Source of the DNA: JAPHTQ01 sp050302275
Lineage (GTDB): Bacteria; Pseudomonadota; Gammaproteobacteria; Thiohalomonadales; Thiohalomonadaceae
Length of the DNA stretch: 39,360 nt
Assembly: GCA_050302275.1 (NCBI GenBank)
Contig: JBNLAT010000028.1
Span: 1-39,360, forward strand
Direction: 5' to 3'
Made by a program: the position numbers and the translations under genes. Shown one piece after another: positions 25,625 through 33,956 of the stretch. The first letter of the stretch is position 1. Each line of letters starts with the position of its first letter. The notes under the pieces are model-generated. The model saw only the letters and a list, made by a program, of their open reading frames with translations, was not told the origin of the DNA and ran no database searches.

Positions 25625-25939
25625 ATGATTACACTCACCGATAAAGCGAAAGAGCAGGTGCTGAAAGCCGCCGAACAGAGCGATGCGGCGGGTCTGGCAC
25701 TGCGTCTGGCAGCCAAGCGCAATTCCGACGGCAGCATGGAGTACGGCATGGGTTTCGATGACCCGCAGGACGACGACATGGTGTTCCGTTTCGGCGATGT
25801 GGAAGTGGTAATGAACGGCGAATACGGTCCCCTGCTCAAAGGCACCACCATCGATTTCGTTGAGATCGAGCCGGGCCAGTGGCACTTCATCTTTATGAAT
25901 CCGAATGACGCCAACTTCCAGCCCAACGTACAGAATTAA
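25625..25939 (+). CDS. dsrR: DsrR, A-type scaffold protein without cysteines
   Basis: A 104-residue IscA-like protein (ITLTDKAKEQVLKAAEQ ... LALRLAAKRN ... YGMGFDDPQDDDMVF) that contains no cysteine, so it cannot hold an iron-sulfur cluster in the way IscA does. This is the hallmark of DsrR in Allochromatium vinosum, where it affects sulfur globule oxidation and is reported to act in dsr expression after transcription. It lies 12 bases after dsrN and has GAGG upstream of its ATG. Downstream, dsrS is not seen; a two-component system follows instead. Confidence 0.92.
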   Translation: MITLTDKAKEQVLKAAEQSDAAGLALRLAAKRNSDGSMEYGMGFDDPQDDDMVFRFGDVEVVMNGEYGPLLKGTTIDFVEIEPGQWHFIFMNPNDANFQPNVQN

Positions 25940-26002
25940 CCGGGAGCCATTACTGGCCCTGTGGTATTATCTGCCGCTTCGTGAATAACCGGCACGAATG
26001 AC

Positions 26003-27652
26003 ATGTTAAACATGACCGACACCCATCGTCAGGGACGGCGGCACAACCTGCTGGAGACGCTAACTGCACTGTTCCTGCACAGTGGCGGCGGCGTTTTCGG
26101 CAAGCGTATGCGCCTGCTGCTGATCGGTGTCGGCAATACCTTCGCCCTGCTGGTTCTGAATCTCGCGCTGCTGCTCAGCTTCCCCGAATACAAAGATATC
26201 CTGCTGTTCACCTTCGGTGTCCTGATACTGGGCGGCATGGTGCAGCTGATCGCCATCACCATCGCCTTCCGTCGCTTCCTGCTCCATCCCAGCGAGGAGT
26301 TGAAAGACTGGTCCGACGAGATCCGCGGCGGCAACCTGAGTATCCGCCTGCAACCAGAAGAGATGGGCGAGCTGAAGGAAGTCTCCAAAGACATCAATAA
26401 CCTGCTCGACTACCTGCAGAACCTGACCCGCCACATGGACGACGAGATCAAGCGCCAAACCAAGCGCTTCGAGCAGAAGGCCAACTCGCTACAGGTCCTC
26501 TACGACGTTGCCGCCAGCCTCAACGCCTCCCGTGACCTCAAAGACCTATTGACCCGTTTCCTCCACACCATGCGCGACATCGTTAACGCCAAGGCGGGCA
26601 CGGTGCGGCTGCTCAACGAAACCAATCAAATGGAGCTGGTGGCCAGCATCGGCCTCGACGAAGCGGTAGTGGAACAGGAGCGGCTGGTACCGGTACAGCG
26701 CTGCCTCTGCGGTAATGCGCTAACCGGCGGCGAGGTGCTGTTCCAGCATGACCTCAACCCCTGTAACCAGTGGGTTGGCCGTCCCCTGCTGGACGACATC
26801 GATCTGGAGATGATCGCCGTACCGCTGCAGTACCACGGCAAGAATCTAGGGGTTTACAACCTGTTTGTGGAGAAGGAAGACCTCGACTCTCGTGACGAGG
26901 TAAAGGCACTGTTCACCAGTATCGGCCGCCACCTGGGCATGGCGATCGAAAAGGCTCACCTGGACGACGAATCGAAGCGCCTCTCCATTATCAATGAACG
27001 CAACGCCATGGCTCACGAGTTGCACGACTCGCTGGCACAGACCCTCGCCAGCCTGCGCTTCCAGGCGAGCATGCTTGGCGAGGCGGTCGATAAACAGGGG
27101 GCCGACGTTACCCACGAGGATATCGAGCAGATCAAGAGCGGTCTCAACGATGCCTATACCGAGCTGCGCGAACTACTGGCCCACTTCCGCGCACCGATCA
27201 GTTCCCGCGGCCTGCTGCCCGCGCTGGAAGACCTGATCAGCAACTTCCGCAAGCAGACCGGCATGCATGTGCTGCTGCAAAAGGAGTGGGACTCCACCCG
27301 ACTCTCACCGCACATGGAGATGCAGGTACTGCGCATCATCCAGGAGGCGCTGGCCAATGTACGCAAGCACAGCCAGGCCAATACCGTGCGGGTACTGCTG
27401 CGCTGTGACAACGAAGGCCACTACAACATTCTGGTCGAGGACGACGGCGTCGGTCTGGCGATGCAGCCTTTCAGCGGTCACCCCGGCGAACACCTTGGCC
27501 TGTCGATCATGGAAGAACGTGCCCGTTACCTGGGCGGAGAATTGCGTATTGAGAGTGAATCCGGAGAGGGAACAAGGGTACAATTGGCCTTTAGCACTGC
27601 CGATGGCGGTGACGATAAAGAAAAACCACAACAACATTTCGCCCTCATTTAG
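26003..27652 (+). CDS. NarX/NarQ-type sensor histidine kinase without periplasmic sensor domain
   Basis: Membrane kinase of 549 residues. Two transmembrane helices (about 38-60 and 66-89) are joined by only a few residues (PEYKD), so the nitrate-binding periplasmic domain of NarX is absent. A HAMP segment (about 90-143), a coiled-coil linker, a GAF-like domain (about 155-310) with C234, C236 and C254 (RCLCGNAL, NPCNQW), a HisKA_3 segment with phospho-acceptor H341 (HELHDSLAQTLASLRFQ) and an HATPase domain (EALANVRKHSQAN, EDDGVGL) follow. The GAF cysteines recall the central cysteine cluster of NarX. The response regulator gene is 20 bases downstream. The signal may be cytoplasmic or redox; a role in dsr control is suggested only by proximity. 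Confidence 0.9.
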   Translation: MLNMTDTHRQGRRHNLLETLTALFLHSGGGVFGKRMRLLLIGVGNTFALLVLNLALLLSFPEYKDILLFTFGVLILGGMVQLIAITIAFRRFLLHPSEELKDWSDEIRGGNLSIRLQPEEMGELKEVSKDINNLLDYLQNLTRHMDDEIKRQTKRFEQKANSLQVLYDVAASLNASRDLKDLLTRFLHTMRDIVNAKAGTVRLLNETNQMELVASIGLDEAVVEQERLVPVQRCLCGNALTGGEVLFQHDLNPCNQWVGRPLLDDIDLEMIAVPLQYHGKNLGVYNLFVEKEDLDSRDEVKALFTSIGRHLGMAIEKAHLDDESKRLSIINERNAMAHELHDSLAQTLASLRFQASMLGEAVDKQGADVTHEDIEQIKSGLNDAYTELRELLAHFRAPISSRGLLPALEDLISNFRKQTGMHVLLQKEWDSTRLSPHMEMQVLRIIQEALANVRKHSQANTVRVLLRCDNEGHYNILVEDDGVGLAMQPFSGHPGEHLGLSIMEERARYLGGELRIESESGEGTRVQLAFSTADGGDDKEKPQQHFALI

Positions 27653-27672
27653 GGCCATTCAAAAAAAAACCT

Positions 27673-28323
27673 ATGCGCGTACTGCTGGTAGACGACCATA
27701 CCCTGTTCCGTAGCGGCCTCGAAACCCTGCTGGAACGTCATGGAATTGAAGTGATTGCCACCGCCGGCAACGGACGGGAAGGCTTTTTCGTGGCGCAGGA
27801 GCTCAAGCCCGATGTGGTGCTGCTGGATATGCGCATGCCTGAGATGAGCGGTCTGGAGGTTCTCTCCGGGCTACGCGCAGTGGGATTTAAAAGCCCAATT
27901 GTGATGCTCACCACCAGTAATGAAGAACAGGATTTGGTAGAGTGCCTGCGTAACGGTGCCAGCGGCTATCTGCTCAAGGATATGGAACCGGGAGAACTGG
28001 TTAACGCCCTGCGCGGCATCATGGAGGGTAAGACCATCGTTGCACCTGAGCTGGGCGGCGTCCTGGCCCGGGTGGTACAGGGTGAAGGGGAACAGACTGA
28101 GCCGAAAGAGGTCAGTCCCTTTGGCGACCTGACACCGCGGGAACTGGAGATCCTCTGCCTGCTCGCGGAAGGCCAGAGCAACAAGGTGATCGCCCGTAAC
28201 CTGGGGATATCCGACGGTACGGTGAAACTTCACGTGAAAGCGATCCTGCGCAAGCTCAATGTCCATTCCCGGGTCGAAGCCGCCGTCATGGCCGTGGAAC
28301 AGAATTTCTGCAACAAGGAATAG
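27673..28323 (+). CDS. NarL/FixJ-family response regulator
   Basis: DNA-binding partner of the upstream kinase, 216 residues. The receiver domain has the acidic pair D7-D8 and phospho-acceptor D52 (VVLLDMRMPEMSG), a conserved Thr region MLTTSNEE and Lys in GYLLKDME. The C-terminal LuxR-type HTH reads LTPRELEILCLLAEGQSNKV, then LGISDGTVKLHVKAILRKLN. No Shine-Dalgarno sequence is seen; nine A residues lie just before the ATG-proximal CCT, and translation may be coupled to the kinase, whose stop is 20 bases away. Confidence 0.92.
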   Translation: MRVLLVDDHTLFRSGLETLLERHGIEVIATAGNGREGFFVAQELKPDVVLLDMRMPEMSGLEVLSGLRAVGFKSPIVMLTTSNEEQDLVECLRNGASGYLLKDMEPGELVNALRGIMEGKTIVAPELGGVLARVVQGEGEQTEPKEVSPFGDLTPRELEILCLLAEGQSNKVIARNLGISDGTVKLHVKAILRKLNVHSRVEAAVMAVEQNFCNKE

Positions 28324-28326
28324 ATT

Positions 28327-29187
28327 GTGTTGTCGCTACTGCATACCCGTCGTAAATCACTGCTGCCGCTTTTGCTTGCGCTGGTTTCGCAATCGGCACT
28401 GGCCGAGATCGCCGATACCCGTTGGTACGATGTCGAAGTCATCCTCTTTGCCCAGACCAACCCGGATTACCGTACCTCTGAAACCTGGCCCATCGACTAC
28501 ACCCCACCGGATATGGAAAACGCCCGTGAGCTGCTTCCCCAGGATGAGGCGAAACGCGATCCGCTCCGCCCTACTGCATTCCGTCTACTCGATCCGAAAG
28601 AACTGAACCTGGATGCCGATGCCAAACGCATCGATGATGCCAGCGACCTGCAGTTGCTGACCCACTTCGGCTGGCGCCAACCTGGACTACCGCAACAGGC
28701 GGCGCTGGCGGTGCGCGTCGATCAGCCGTTATTCGACCGTATTCAGGCCATGAATGAAGCCGCGGCACTGAGTGAAGGAAAACCCGTTGAAGTTGAAAGC
28801 GATGGGGTGGAGATGGTCGAGAAACCACAGCTGGAAGGAACACTGCGGCTGATCCTGTCACGCTACCTGCACATCGAAACCGACCTGCTGCTGAAAGAAC
28901 CCGTTGAGGGGCAACCGCTCTACAACGATGCCGAACAGGCCAACGTGATACTGTTCAGTGAACCCGCCATGGGTTCTGGCGCGGCTACCGGGCAGGCACA
29001 ACCCGATCTGTTCGCCATGGCGGAAGAGAATGCCGCCCAGGCCCCGTATCGGGTCTACTTCATGCACCAGTCACGCCGTATGCGTAGCAGTGAAGTGCAC
29101 TATCTGGATCACCCGGTTTTCGGCATGGTGATCAAGGTTGTTCCCTACCAGCCACCGGAAACGGAACCGGCATCACCACAACAGTGA
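28327..29187 (+). CDS. CsiV-family periplasmic protein
   Basis: A 286-residue exported protein with a signal peptide (SLLPLLLALVSQSALA). The mature protein opens with the CsiV landmark TRWYDVEVILFAQTNPDYR. Later it has LLTHFGWRQPGLP, LEGTLRLILSRYLHIETDLL and a C-terminal block VYFMHQSRRMRSSEVHYLDH then PVFGMVIKV, also typical of that family. In Vibrio cholerae CsiV helps activate cell-wall synthases. The GTG start has AAGGAA seven bases upstream and lies 3 bases after the response regulator stop, so it is probably in the same transcript. The role in this organism is inferred from family. Confidence 0.83.
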   Translation: MLSLLHTRRKSLLPLLLALVSQSALAEIADTRWYDVEVILFAQTNPDYRTSETWPIDYTPPDMENARELLPQDEAKRDPLRPTAFRLLDPKELNLDADAKRIDDASDLQLLTHFGWRQPGLPQQAALAVRVDQPLFDRIQAMNEAAALSEGKPVEVESDGVEMVEKPQLEGTLRLILSRYLHIETDLLLKEPVEGQPLYNDAEQANVILFSEPAMGSGAATGQAQPDLFAMAEENAAQAPYRVYFMHQSRRMRSSEVHYLDHPVFGMVIKVVPYQPPETEPASPQQ

Positions 29188-29192
29188 TTCAT

Positions 29193-29221
29193 AAAAAAGC
29201 CCGCTGATGCGGGCTTTTTTT
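29193..29221. terminator. Bidirectional intrinsic terminator
   Basis: AAAAAAGCCCGC, loop TGAT, GCGGGCTTTTTTT: a hairpin with A-run before and T-run after, between convergent csiV-like and thioinosine phosphorylase genes, so it works for both strands. Confidence 0.93.
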
Positions 29222-29230
29222 CGGTTGACG

Positions 29231-29974
29231 TTATGCGATTCTCGGTACGATATGTTCCAGCAGGCGCCGGACTTCAGCCATCCCTGAAATCAGGTGATGC
29301 TCAATCATCTCCATGGTGATTGCCCCATCGCCTCTCCCAGCGCCCATGTTTGCCACCACAGCGACACAGGCATAACAGAGCTCCAGTTCACGGGCCAGGG
29401 CCGCCTCAGGCATCCCGGTCATGCCGACCAGATCACAGCCATCTTTCTCCAGCTTGTTGATCTCGGCAGAGGTCTCCAGGCGTGGCCCCTGGGTGGCGGC
29501 GTAAGTGCCTCCGGCAATCAGCGGTACCCCGGCTTCATCGCCGCACATCAGCAGTGTTTTGCGCAGCTCTTCACAATAGGGTTCGGTGAAGTCGATATGG
29601 GTCACGTTGTTCAATCCCTCTTCAAAGAAGGTATTGATGCGTGACCAGGTGTAGTCGACGATCTGATCGGGGATTACCAGCTTACCTGGCTGCATGTCTT
29701 CACGGATACCACCCACCGCGTTAACCGCGATCACCTGTTCCACCCCGCTCTCTTTAAGCGCCCAGAGGTTGGCACGATAGTTCACCTTGTGCGGAGGAAT
29801 GGTGTGGCCTGCGCCGTGACGCGGCAGAAACACCACTTCGCGGTCCGCCACCTCGCCGAACACCAGCGGTGCGGACGGTTCACCATAGGGCGTGTGCATC
29901 ACCTCGCGGCGGGTAATCTTCAGGTCTTTCAGTGAAGTCAGACCGGTGCCGCCGATAATGGCCAGTTTTGCCAT
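29231..29974 (-). CDS. S-methyl-5'-thioinosine phosphorylase (MTAP/PNP family)
   Basis: Phosphorolysis of a purine 5'-methylthionucleoside, part of polyamine and methionine salvage, 247 residues. Landmarks are IGGTGLTSL, FLPRHGAGHTIPPHKVNYRA, NAVGGIRED and MTGMPEAALARELELCYACV. Human MTAP has two aspartates after this last motif that bind the 6-amino group of adenine; here the position reads VVANMGAGRG, with Asn in place of Asp, which favours 6-oxopurines (methylthioinosine) as in Pseudomonas aeruginosa MTIP. GAGGAAG precedes the ATG. It is the last gene of a six-gene minus-strand operon, after hpt. Confidence 0.85.
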   Translation of the reverse strand: MAKLAIIGGTGLTSLKDLKITRREVMHTPYGEPSAPLVFGEVADREVVFLPRHGAGHTIPPHKVNYRANLWALKESGVEQVIAVNAVGGIREDMQPGKLVIPDQIVDYTWSRINTFFEEGLNNVTHIDFTEPYCEELRKTLLMCGDEAGVPLIAGGTYAATQGPRLETSAEINKLEKDGCDLVGMTGMPEAALARELELCYACVAVVANMGAGRGDGAITMEMIEHHLISGMAEVRRLLEHIVPRIA

Positions 29975-29990
29975 GAATACTTCCTCGTCG

Positions 29991-30545
29991 TTAACTGTTT
30001 TTTACTGCGTAGATACCCGGCGCGTTACGCAGGTACTCTTTATAGTCCATACCGAAACCGAAGACGTAGCGGTCTTCCACTTCGAGCCCCACATAGTCTG
30101 CCTCGATACCGCAATTACGCTCGTGTAGCTTCTGTACCAACACCGCACTCTTTACCGAAGTTGCACCGGCATTTTCGCAGGCATGGACGATCTCTTTCAG
30201 GGTCAGGCCTTCATCGAGAATATCGTCGACGATCAACACATGTCGTCCCTCGATGGCAAAGCGCGGCGTGACGCGCCACTCCAGTTCGGTACCCCCAGCC
30301 GTTTCACCGCGATAGCGGCTGGCGTGAAAGTAATCGAGCTGCAGCGGGAAATCGAGGTAACTCAGCAGATAGCCAGCGGGAATCAATGCACCACTCATCA
30401 CCACCAGCACTAATGGGTTTTTATCGTTGTATTCGGCGGTGATATCAGCGGCCATTTTCGCGATAGCGGCCTCGACCGCAGCACGGTCATGCAGACAATC
30501 CGCCTCACGATAGACCTGTTTAACATGTTCTTCGGTAACGCTCAT
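29991..30545 (-). CDS. hpt: Hypoxanthine-guanine phosphoribosyltransferase
   Basis: Salvages hypoxanthine and guanine to IMP and GMP, 184 residues. The PRPP-binding loop reads VLIVDDILDEGLTL, and the usual N-terminal core LVLVVMSGALIPAGYLLSYL is present; the C-terminal FGFGMDYKEYLRNAPGIYAV is typical of the Gram-negative branch. The ATG at 30545 follows GAGGAA; an in-frame TTG lies one codon upstream. It sits 10 bases after the nagZ stop. A product of the neighbouring thioinosine phosphorylase, hypoxanthine, is a direct substrate, so the pair makes metabolic sense. Confidence 0.9.
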   Translation of the reverse strand: MSVTEEHVKQVYREADCLHDRAAVEAAIAKMAADITAEYNDKNPLVLVVMSGALIPAGYLLSYLDFPLQLDYFHASRYRGETAGGTELEWRVTPRFAIEGRHVLIVDDILDEGLTLKEIVHACENAGATSVKSAVLVQKLHERNCGIEADYVGLEVEDRYVFGFGMDYKEYLRNAPGIYAVKNS

Positions 30546-30555
30546 CAATGGTTCC

Positions 30556-31602
30556 TCACAGATCGAGATCCAGTGTGGGGTTTTCGTCCAGTTCCTGCAT
30601 CGCGGCGATCGCCTGACGCCAGGCCGGATCCTTGTGCAGTGCTTCCAGAGTCACCGGGTGACGGCCATGCAGTCTCGCCAACCGTGCGTGCAACACCGGC
30701 GAAGGTTTGTAGTCGAGACCACGCAGGATCATCCGTGCCGCATCGGGATTATTACAGATCAGTACCATGTCGCAGCCAGCTGCCAACGCCGCCTCAGCAC
30801 GGGCCACATAATCACCGGCAACGCTGGCCCCTTCCATATTGAGATCGTCGCTGAAGATCACACCCTGAAAACTGAGGCGCTTGCGCAAAATCTGTTGCAA
30901 CCAGAAGGGAGAGAAGCCAGCAGGTTTCTCATCCACTGCGGTGTAGATGACATGAGCGGGCATCACCGCCGCCATACCGTTGCTGATCATCAATTCATAC
31001 GGAGCAACATCCTCGGCAAGGATATCCTCCAGACGACGACCATCTTCTGGGATCGCCTCGTGGGAGTCGGCCTCCACCGCACCATGTCCCGGAAAATGTT
31101 TGCCTGTCGCCGCCATGCCCGCACGCTGCATACCGTGCATCGTTGCTGCGGCCAGTTCGGCAACGATATGAGGGCGGCGGTGGTAGGCGCGGTCGCCAAT
31201 CACCGCGCTAATGCCGTAGTCGAGATCAAGCACAGGCGCGAAGCTGATATCGACACCGATGGCGCGTAGTTCCGAGGCCATGACCCAACCGGCCTGCTCA
31301 GCCAGTTGGCGAGCACGACGACGATCGTGCTCGTAGATTTCGCCGAAGCGGCGCATCGCCGGCAGGCGGGTAAAGCCCTGACGGAAGCGCTGCACCCGAC
31401 CGCCTTCCTGATCCACGGCGATCAACAATGGCGGGCTACGCAACGCATGGACCTCAGCGATCAACGCGGCGACCTGTTCAGGACTCTCAAAGTTGCGGCT
31501 GAACAGGATCACCCCACCCACCAGAGGATGTAGCAAGACCTCACGCTCTTCGTCGTCCAACTGCGTGCCACGCAGGTCGAGCATTATCGGGCCCAATGAC
31601 AT
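30556..31602 (-). CDS. nagZ: Beta-N-acetylhexosaminidase NagZ
   Basis: Cytoplasmic glycosidase family 3 enzyme that removes GlcNAc from anhydro-muropeptides in cell wall recycling, 348 residues. Landmarks are GGVILFSRNFESPEQVAAL, AVDQEGGRVQRF, KHFPGHGAVEADSH (catalytic His-Asp dyad region) and FSDDLNMEGA (nucleophile Asp). AAAGG precedes the ATG. The preceding gene ends 1 base upstream, and hpt follows after 10 bases, so it is embedded in the operon. Length agrees with proteobacterial NagZ. Confidence 0.95.
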   Translation of the reverse strand: MSLGPIMLDLRGTQLDDEEREVLLHPLVGGVILFSRNFESPEQVAALIAEVHALRSPPLLIAVDQEGGRVQRFRQGFTRLPAMRRFGEIYEHDRRRARQLAEQAGWVMASELRAIGVDISFAPVLDLDYGISAVIGDRAYHRRPHIVAELAAATMHGMQRAGMAATGKHFPGHGAVEADSHEAIPEDGRRLEDILAEDVAPYELMISNGMAAVMPAHVIYTAVDEKPAGFSPFWLQQILRKRLSFQGVIFSDDLNMEGASVAGDYVARAEAALAAGCDMVLICNNPDAARMILRGLDYKPSPVLHARLARLHGRHPVTLEALHKDPAWRQAIAAMQELDENPTLDLDL

Positions 31603-31603
31603 G

Positions 31604-32110
31604 CTATGCCTTTCCTTTATACGGTTCTTCAGTAATCACCACCGGGGTGCCCGGTGTCACCTGGTCAAACAGGGCAATGATATCGTGATTGCGCATCCGT
31701 ACACAGCCATGAGATTGCGGCACACCCATCGGTTCTCTATCGGGCGCACCGTGGATGTAAATATAGCGGCGCATGGTGTCGACACTGCCCAGGCGATTGC
31801 GGCCCGGCTCACAACCACTGAGCCAGAGAATACGGCTCAATATCCAGTCACGTTGTGGCGCACTTTGTCCCAGTTGGTCGTTATAGATTTCACCGGTCGC
31901 ACGCCGGCCGACAAACACCGCACCTGATTCGTATCCCGTACCGATCTTTGCTCGCACGATATGTCGACCACGCGGGGTGCAGTGGCTGCCACTCTGCTCT
32001 CCCGGCCCGTTGGCCGCAGTGGAAACCGGTGCATCAAACAGGACAGTGTCGCCTTCCAGCAGTCGCAAGCGCTGCTCGGCAATACTGATATGAATTAGAC
32101 GTTCGCTCAC
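31604..32110 (-). CDS. YkuD-domain L,D-transpeptidase-like protein without signal peptide
   Basis: A 168-residue YkuD protein: LIHISIAEQRLRLLEG at the start, YIYIHGAPD and the catalytic motif SHGCVRMRNHDI with its nucleophile cysteine. It has no signal peptide, unlike classical periplasmic L,D-transpeptidases, so it may act in the cytoplasm, for instance on recycled muropeptides, or be exported in another way. The chosen GTG start overlaps the stop of the upstream CYTH gene (GTGA) and has AAGGA at good spacing; a TTG two codons earlier is possible. nagZ begins 1 base after its stop, which supports a murein-recycling context. Confidence 0.85.
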   Translation of the reverse strand: MSERLIHISIAEQRLRLLEGDTVLFDAPVSTAANGPGEQSGSHCTPRGRHIVRAKIGTGYESGAVFVGRRATGEIYNDQLGQSAPQRDWILSRILWLSGCEPGRNRLGSVDTMRRYIYIHGAPDREPMGVPQSHGCVRMRNHDIIALFDQVTPGTPVVITEEPYKGKA

Positions 32111-32577
32111 GCCCAATCCTTGTAGGGGTGTTTTACCAGACAGACGTTGTAGTAACGGGTATCGCCACTCACCTCTTCGCCGATCCAGGATGGACGCTCG
32201 AAGGCTTCATCTTCCGCGGCCAGCTCCACTTCGGCCACTACCAGACCGACATTATCACCGTCGAAGACATCGATCTCCCAGGTGTGCTCGCCGTAGGGAA
32301 CCAGATAACGGGTCTTGATGATCTGTGGTTGTTCGCACAGGGTATCGAGTAGCTCTTCTGCCTCTTCTAGTGGAATCGGATATTCGAACTCCTGACGATG
32401 GATACCGAGGGTGGCGCTCTTGATGTTGAGATTGGCCTGCTCGCCTTCGATGCGCACCCGTACCGACGCTCGCTCCGCACCGATGAGATAACCCTGGCGA
32501 AAACGGGTGCCGCTATTGGCAATATCGCGCCAGCTCTCGTCGCGCAGCAGGAATTTGCGTTCGATCTCTGTCGCCAT
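32107..32577 (-). CDS. CYTH-domain (adenylate cyclase/thiamine triphosphatase fold) phosphatase
   Basis: A 156-residue CYTH protein with the signature EIERKFLL at the N-terminus and alternating charged strands such as GYLIGAERASVRVRIEGEQA and GLVVAEVELAAEDEAFERP. Bacterial members of this size are often inorganic triphosphatases, but the substrate cannot be read from sequence. It lies 18 bases after rlmD and overlaps the following YkuD gene by the tetranucleotide GTGA, so translation is probably coupled. Confidence 0.88.
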   Translation of the reverse strand: MATEIERKFLLRDESWRDIANSGTRFRQGYLIGAERASVRVRIEGEQANLNIKSATLGIHRQEFEYPIPLEEAEELLDTLCEQPQIIKTRYLVPYGEHTWEIDVFDGDNVGLVVAEVELAAEDEAFERPSWIGEEVSGDTRYYNVCLVKHPYKDWA

Positions 32578-32595
32578 CCGCGCCGTCCTCTCCCG

Positions 32596-33927
32596 TTATT
32601 TTTTTACAAATAGTGCAATGGATTCTACATGTGCCGTATGTGGAAACATATCCATCACGCCGGCCTTTTCCAAGATATAGCCATGTTCGTTGACCAGTAA
32701 CCCAGCATCCCGTGCCAGCGTTGCCGGATTACAGGAGACGTAGACGATCCGTTTGACACCAAGTTTGGCAATATGAGGGATCGCCTCCATTGCCCCGTCA
32801 CGTGCAGGATCGAGCAACACCTTATCGAAGCCCTGCGACCACCAGGGCAACTGCTCCACGGCTTTTGCCAGATCGGCGACGTGAAACTCGACGTTACCAA
32901 TTCCATTAAGCTCGGCATTCTCCCGCGCCCGTTGTACCAACAGCTCCAGTCCTTCAACACCAACGACCTCTCGGGCGCGACGCGCCAACGGCAGAGTAAA
33001 ATTGCCGACGCCACAGAAGAGATCCAGCACCCGCTCATCGGGCTGAATCTCCAGTAGATCGATGGCATAGGGAACCATCTTGCGATTGATATCGGTGTTT
33101 ACCTGGGTGAAACCGTTGGGGGTGAAGTTGAAGCGTACGTCGAACTCGGGCAACGCATAACTCAACTGAGTTTGTTCGGGCCAAAGCGGCTCGACGGTGT
33201 CAGGCCCACCGGACTGGAGAAAGAAATGCAGCTCGTGCTGTTTGGCAAAGGCGATCAACTTCTCCTGGTCCGTCGTACTTAACGGTTTCAGGTTACGAAA
33301 GACCAGCGCGGTTTGGCTATCGTCCACCGCCACTTCGATTTGTGCGATCTCACGACGCGCCTCCAACGAGGCAATCAGGGTTTGCAGTTCCTGCAGATGT
33401 TCGCCAACCGTTGGGTAGAGAATTTCACAACGCTGCATATCGACCACGTAGGGTTTGCGTTTTTCGCGAAAACCGATCAAGGCACGATCTTTTTTGTCCA
33501 CAAAACGCACACCCATGCGTGCCTTACGGCGATATCCCCAATGCGGCCCGGTCAGCGGTGGCAGAACTTCAACGGGCTTTACCTTGCCGAGACGCTCAAA
33601 GTTCTCCAGTAACACTTCCTGTTTAGCCAGGATTTGGGCCTGCGCATCCATGTGTTGCAGGGCACAACCGCCGCAGATACCGAATACGGCGCATTTTGGT
33701 TCTACACGCTCTTGTGCGGCCTGATGTATCTCCTGCGCAACGCCGACATCGTAGCTACGCTTCTTCTCCACGTAGAGAAAGCTCACCTCCTCGCCTTTCA
33801 GCGCACCTTCGACAAATACGGTCTTGCCGTCGATGTGGGCGACACCACGACCATCGTGGGAGAGATCGTCGATAGTGACCCTAACCGGATCGGTAGGGAG
33901 CTGCGGACGTTTACGTCTTCTTGCCAT
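32596..33927 (-). CDS. rlmD: 23S rRNA (uracil-C5) methyltransferase RlmD
   Basis: Iron-sulfur SAM-dependent methyltransferase that makes m5U at position 1939 of 23S rRNA (E. coli numbering), 443 residues. An N-terminal TRAM domain (TIDDLSHDGRGVAHIDGKTV) is followed by the cluster cysteines CAVFGICGGCALQH and a later RCEIL. The SAM motif is VLDLFCGVGNFTLPLA, and the catalytic cysteine lies in IVYVSCNPATLARD. Length and order match RlmD/RumA rather than TrmA. It opens the minus-strand operon. Confidence 0.95.
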   Translation of the reverse strand: MARRRKRPQLPTDPVRVTIDDLSHDGRGVAHIDGKTVFVEGALKGEEVSFLYVEKKRSYDVGVAQEIHQAAQERVEPKCAVFGICGGCALQHMDAQAQILAKQEVLLENFERLGKVKPVEVLPPLTGPHWGYRRKARMGVRFVDKKDRALIGFREKRKPYVVDMQRCEILYPTVGEHLQELQTLIASLEARREIAQIEVAVDDSQTALVFRNLKPLSTTDQEKLIAFAKQHELHFFLQSGGPDTVEPLWPEQTQLSYALPEFDVRFNFTPNGFTQVNTDINRKMVPYAIDLLEIQPDERVLDLFCGVGNFTLPLARRAREVVGVEGLELLVQRARENAELNGIGNVEFHVADLAKAVEQLPWWSQGFDKVLLDPARDGAMEAIPHIAKLGVKRIVYVSCNPATLARDAGLLVNEHGYILEKAGVMDMFPHTAHVESIALFVKK

Positions 33928-33956
33928 AAATTCTCTTTAATTGAATAAATACACTG

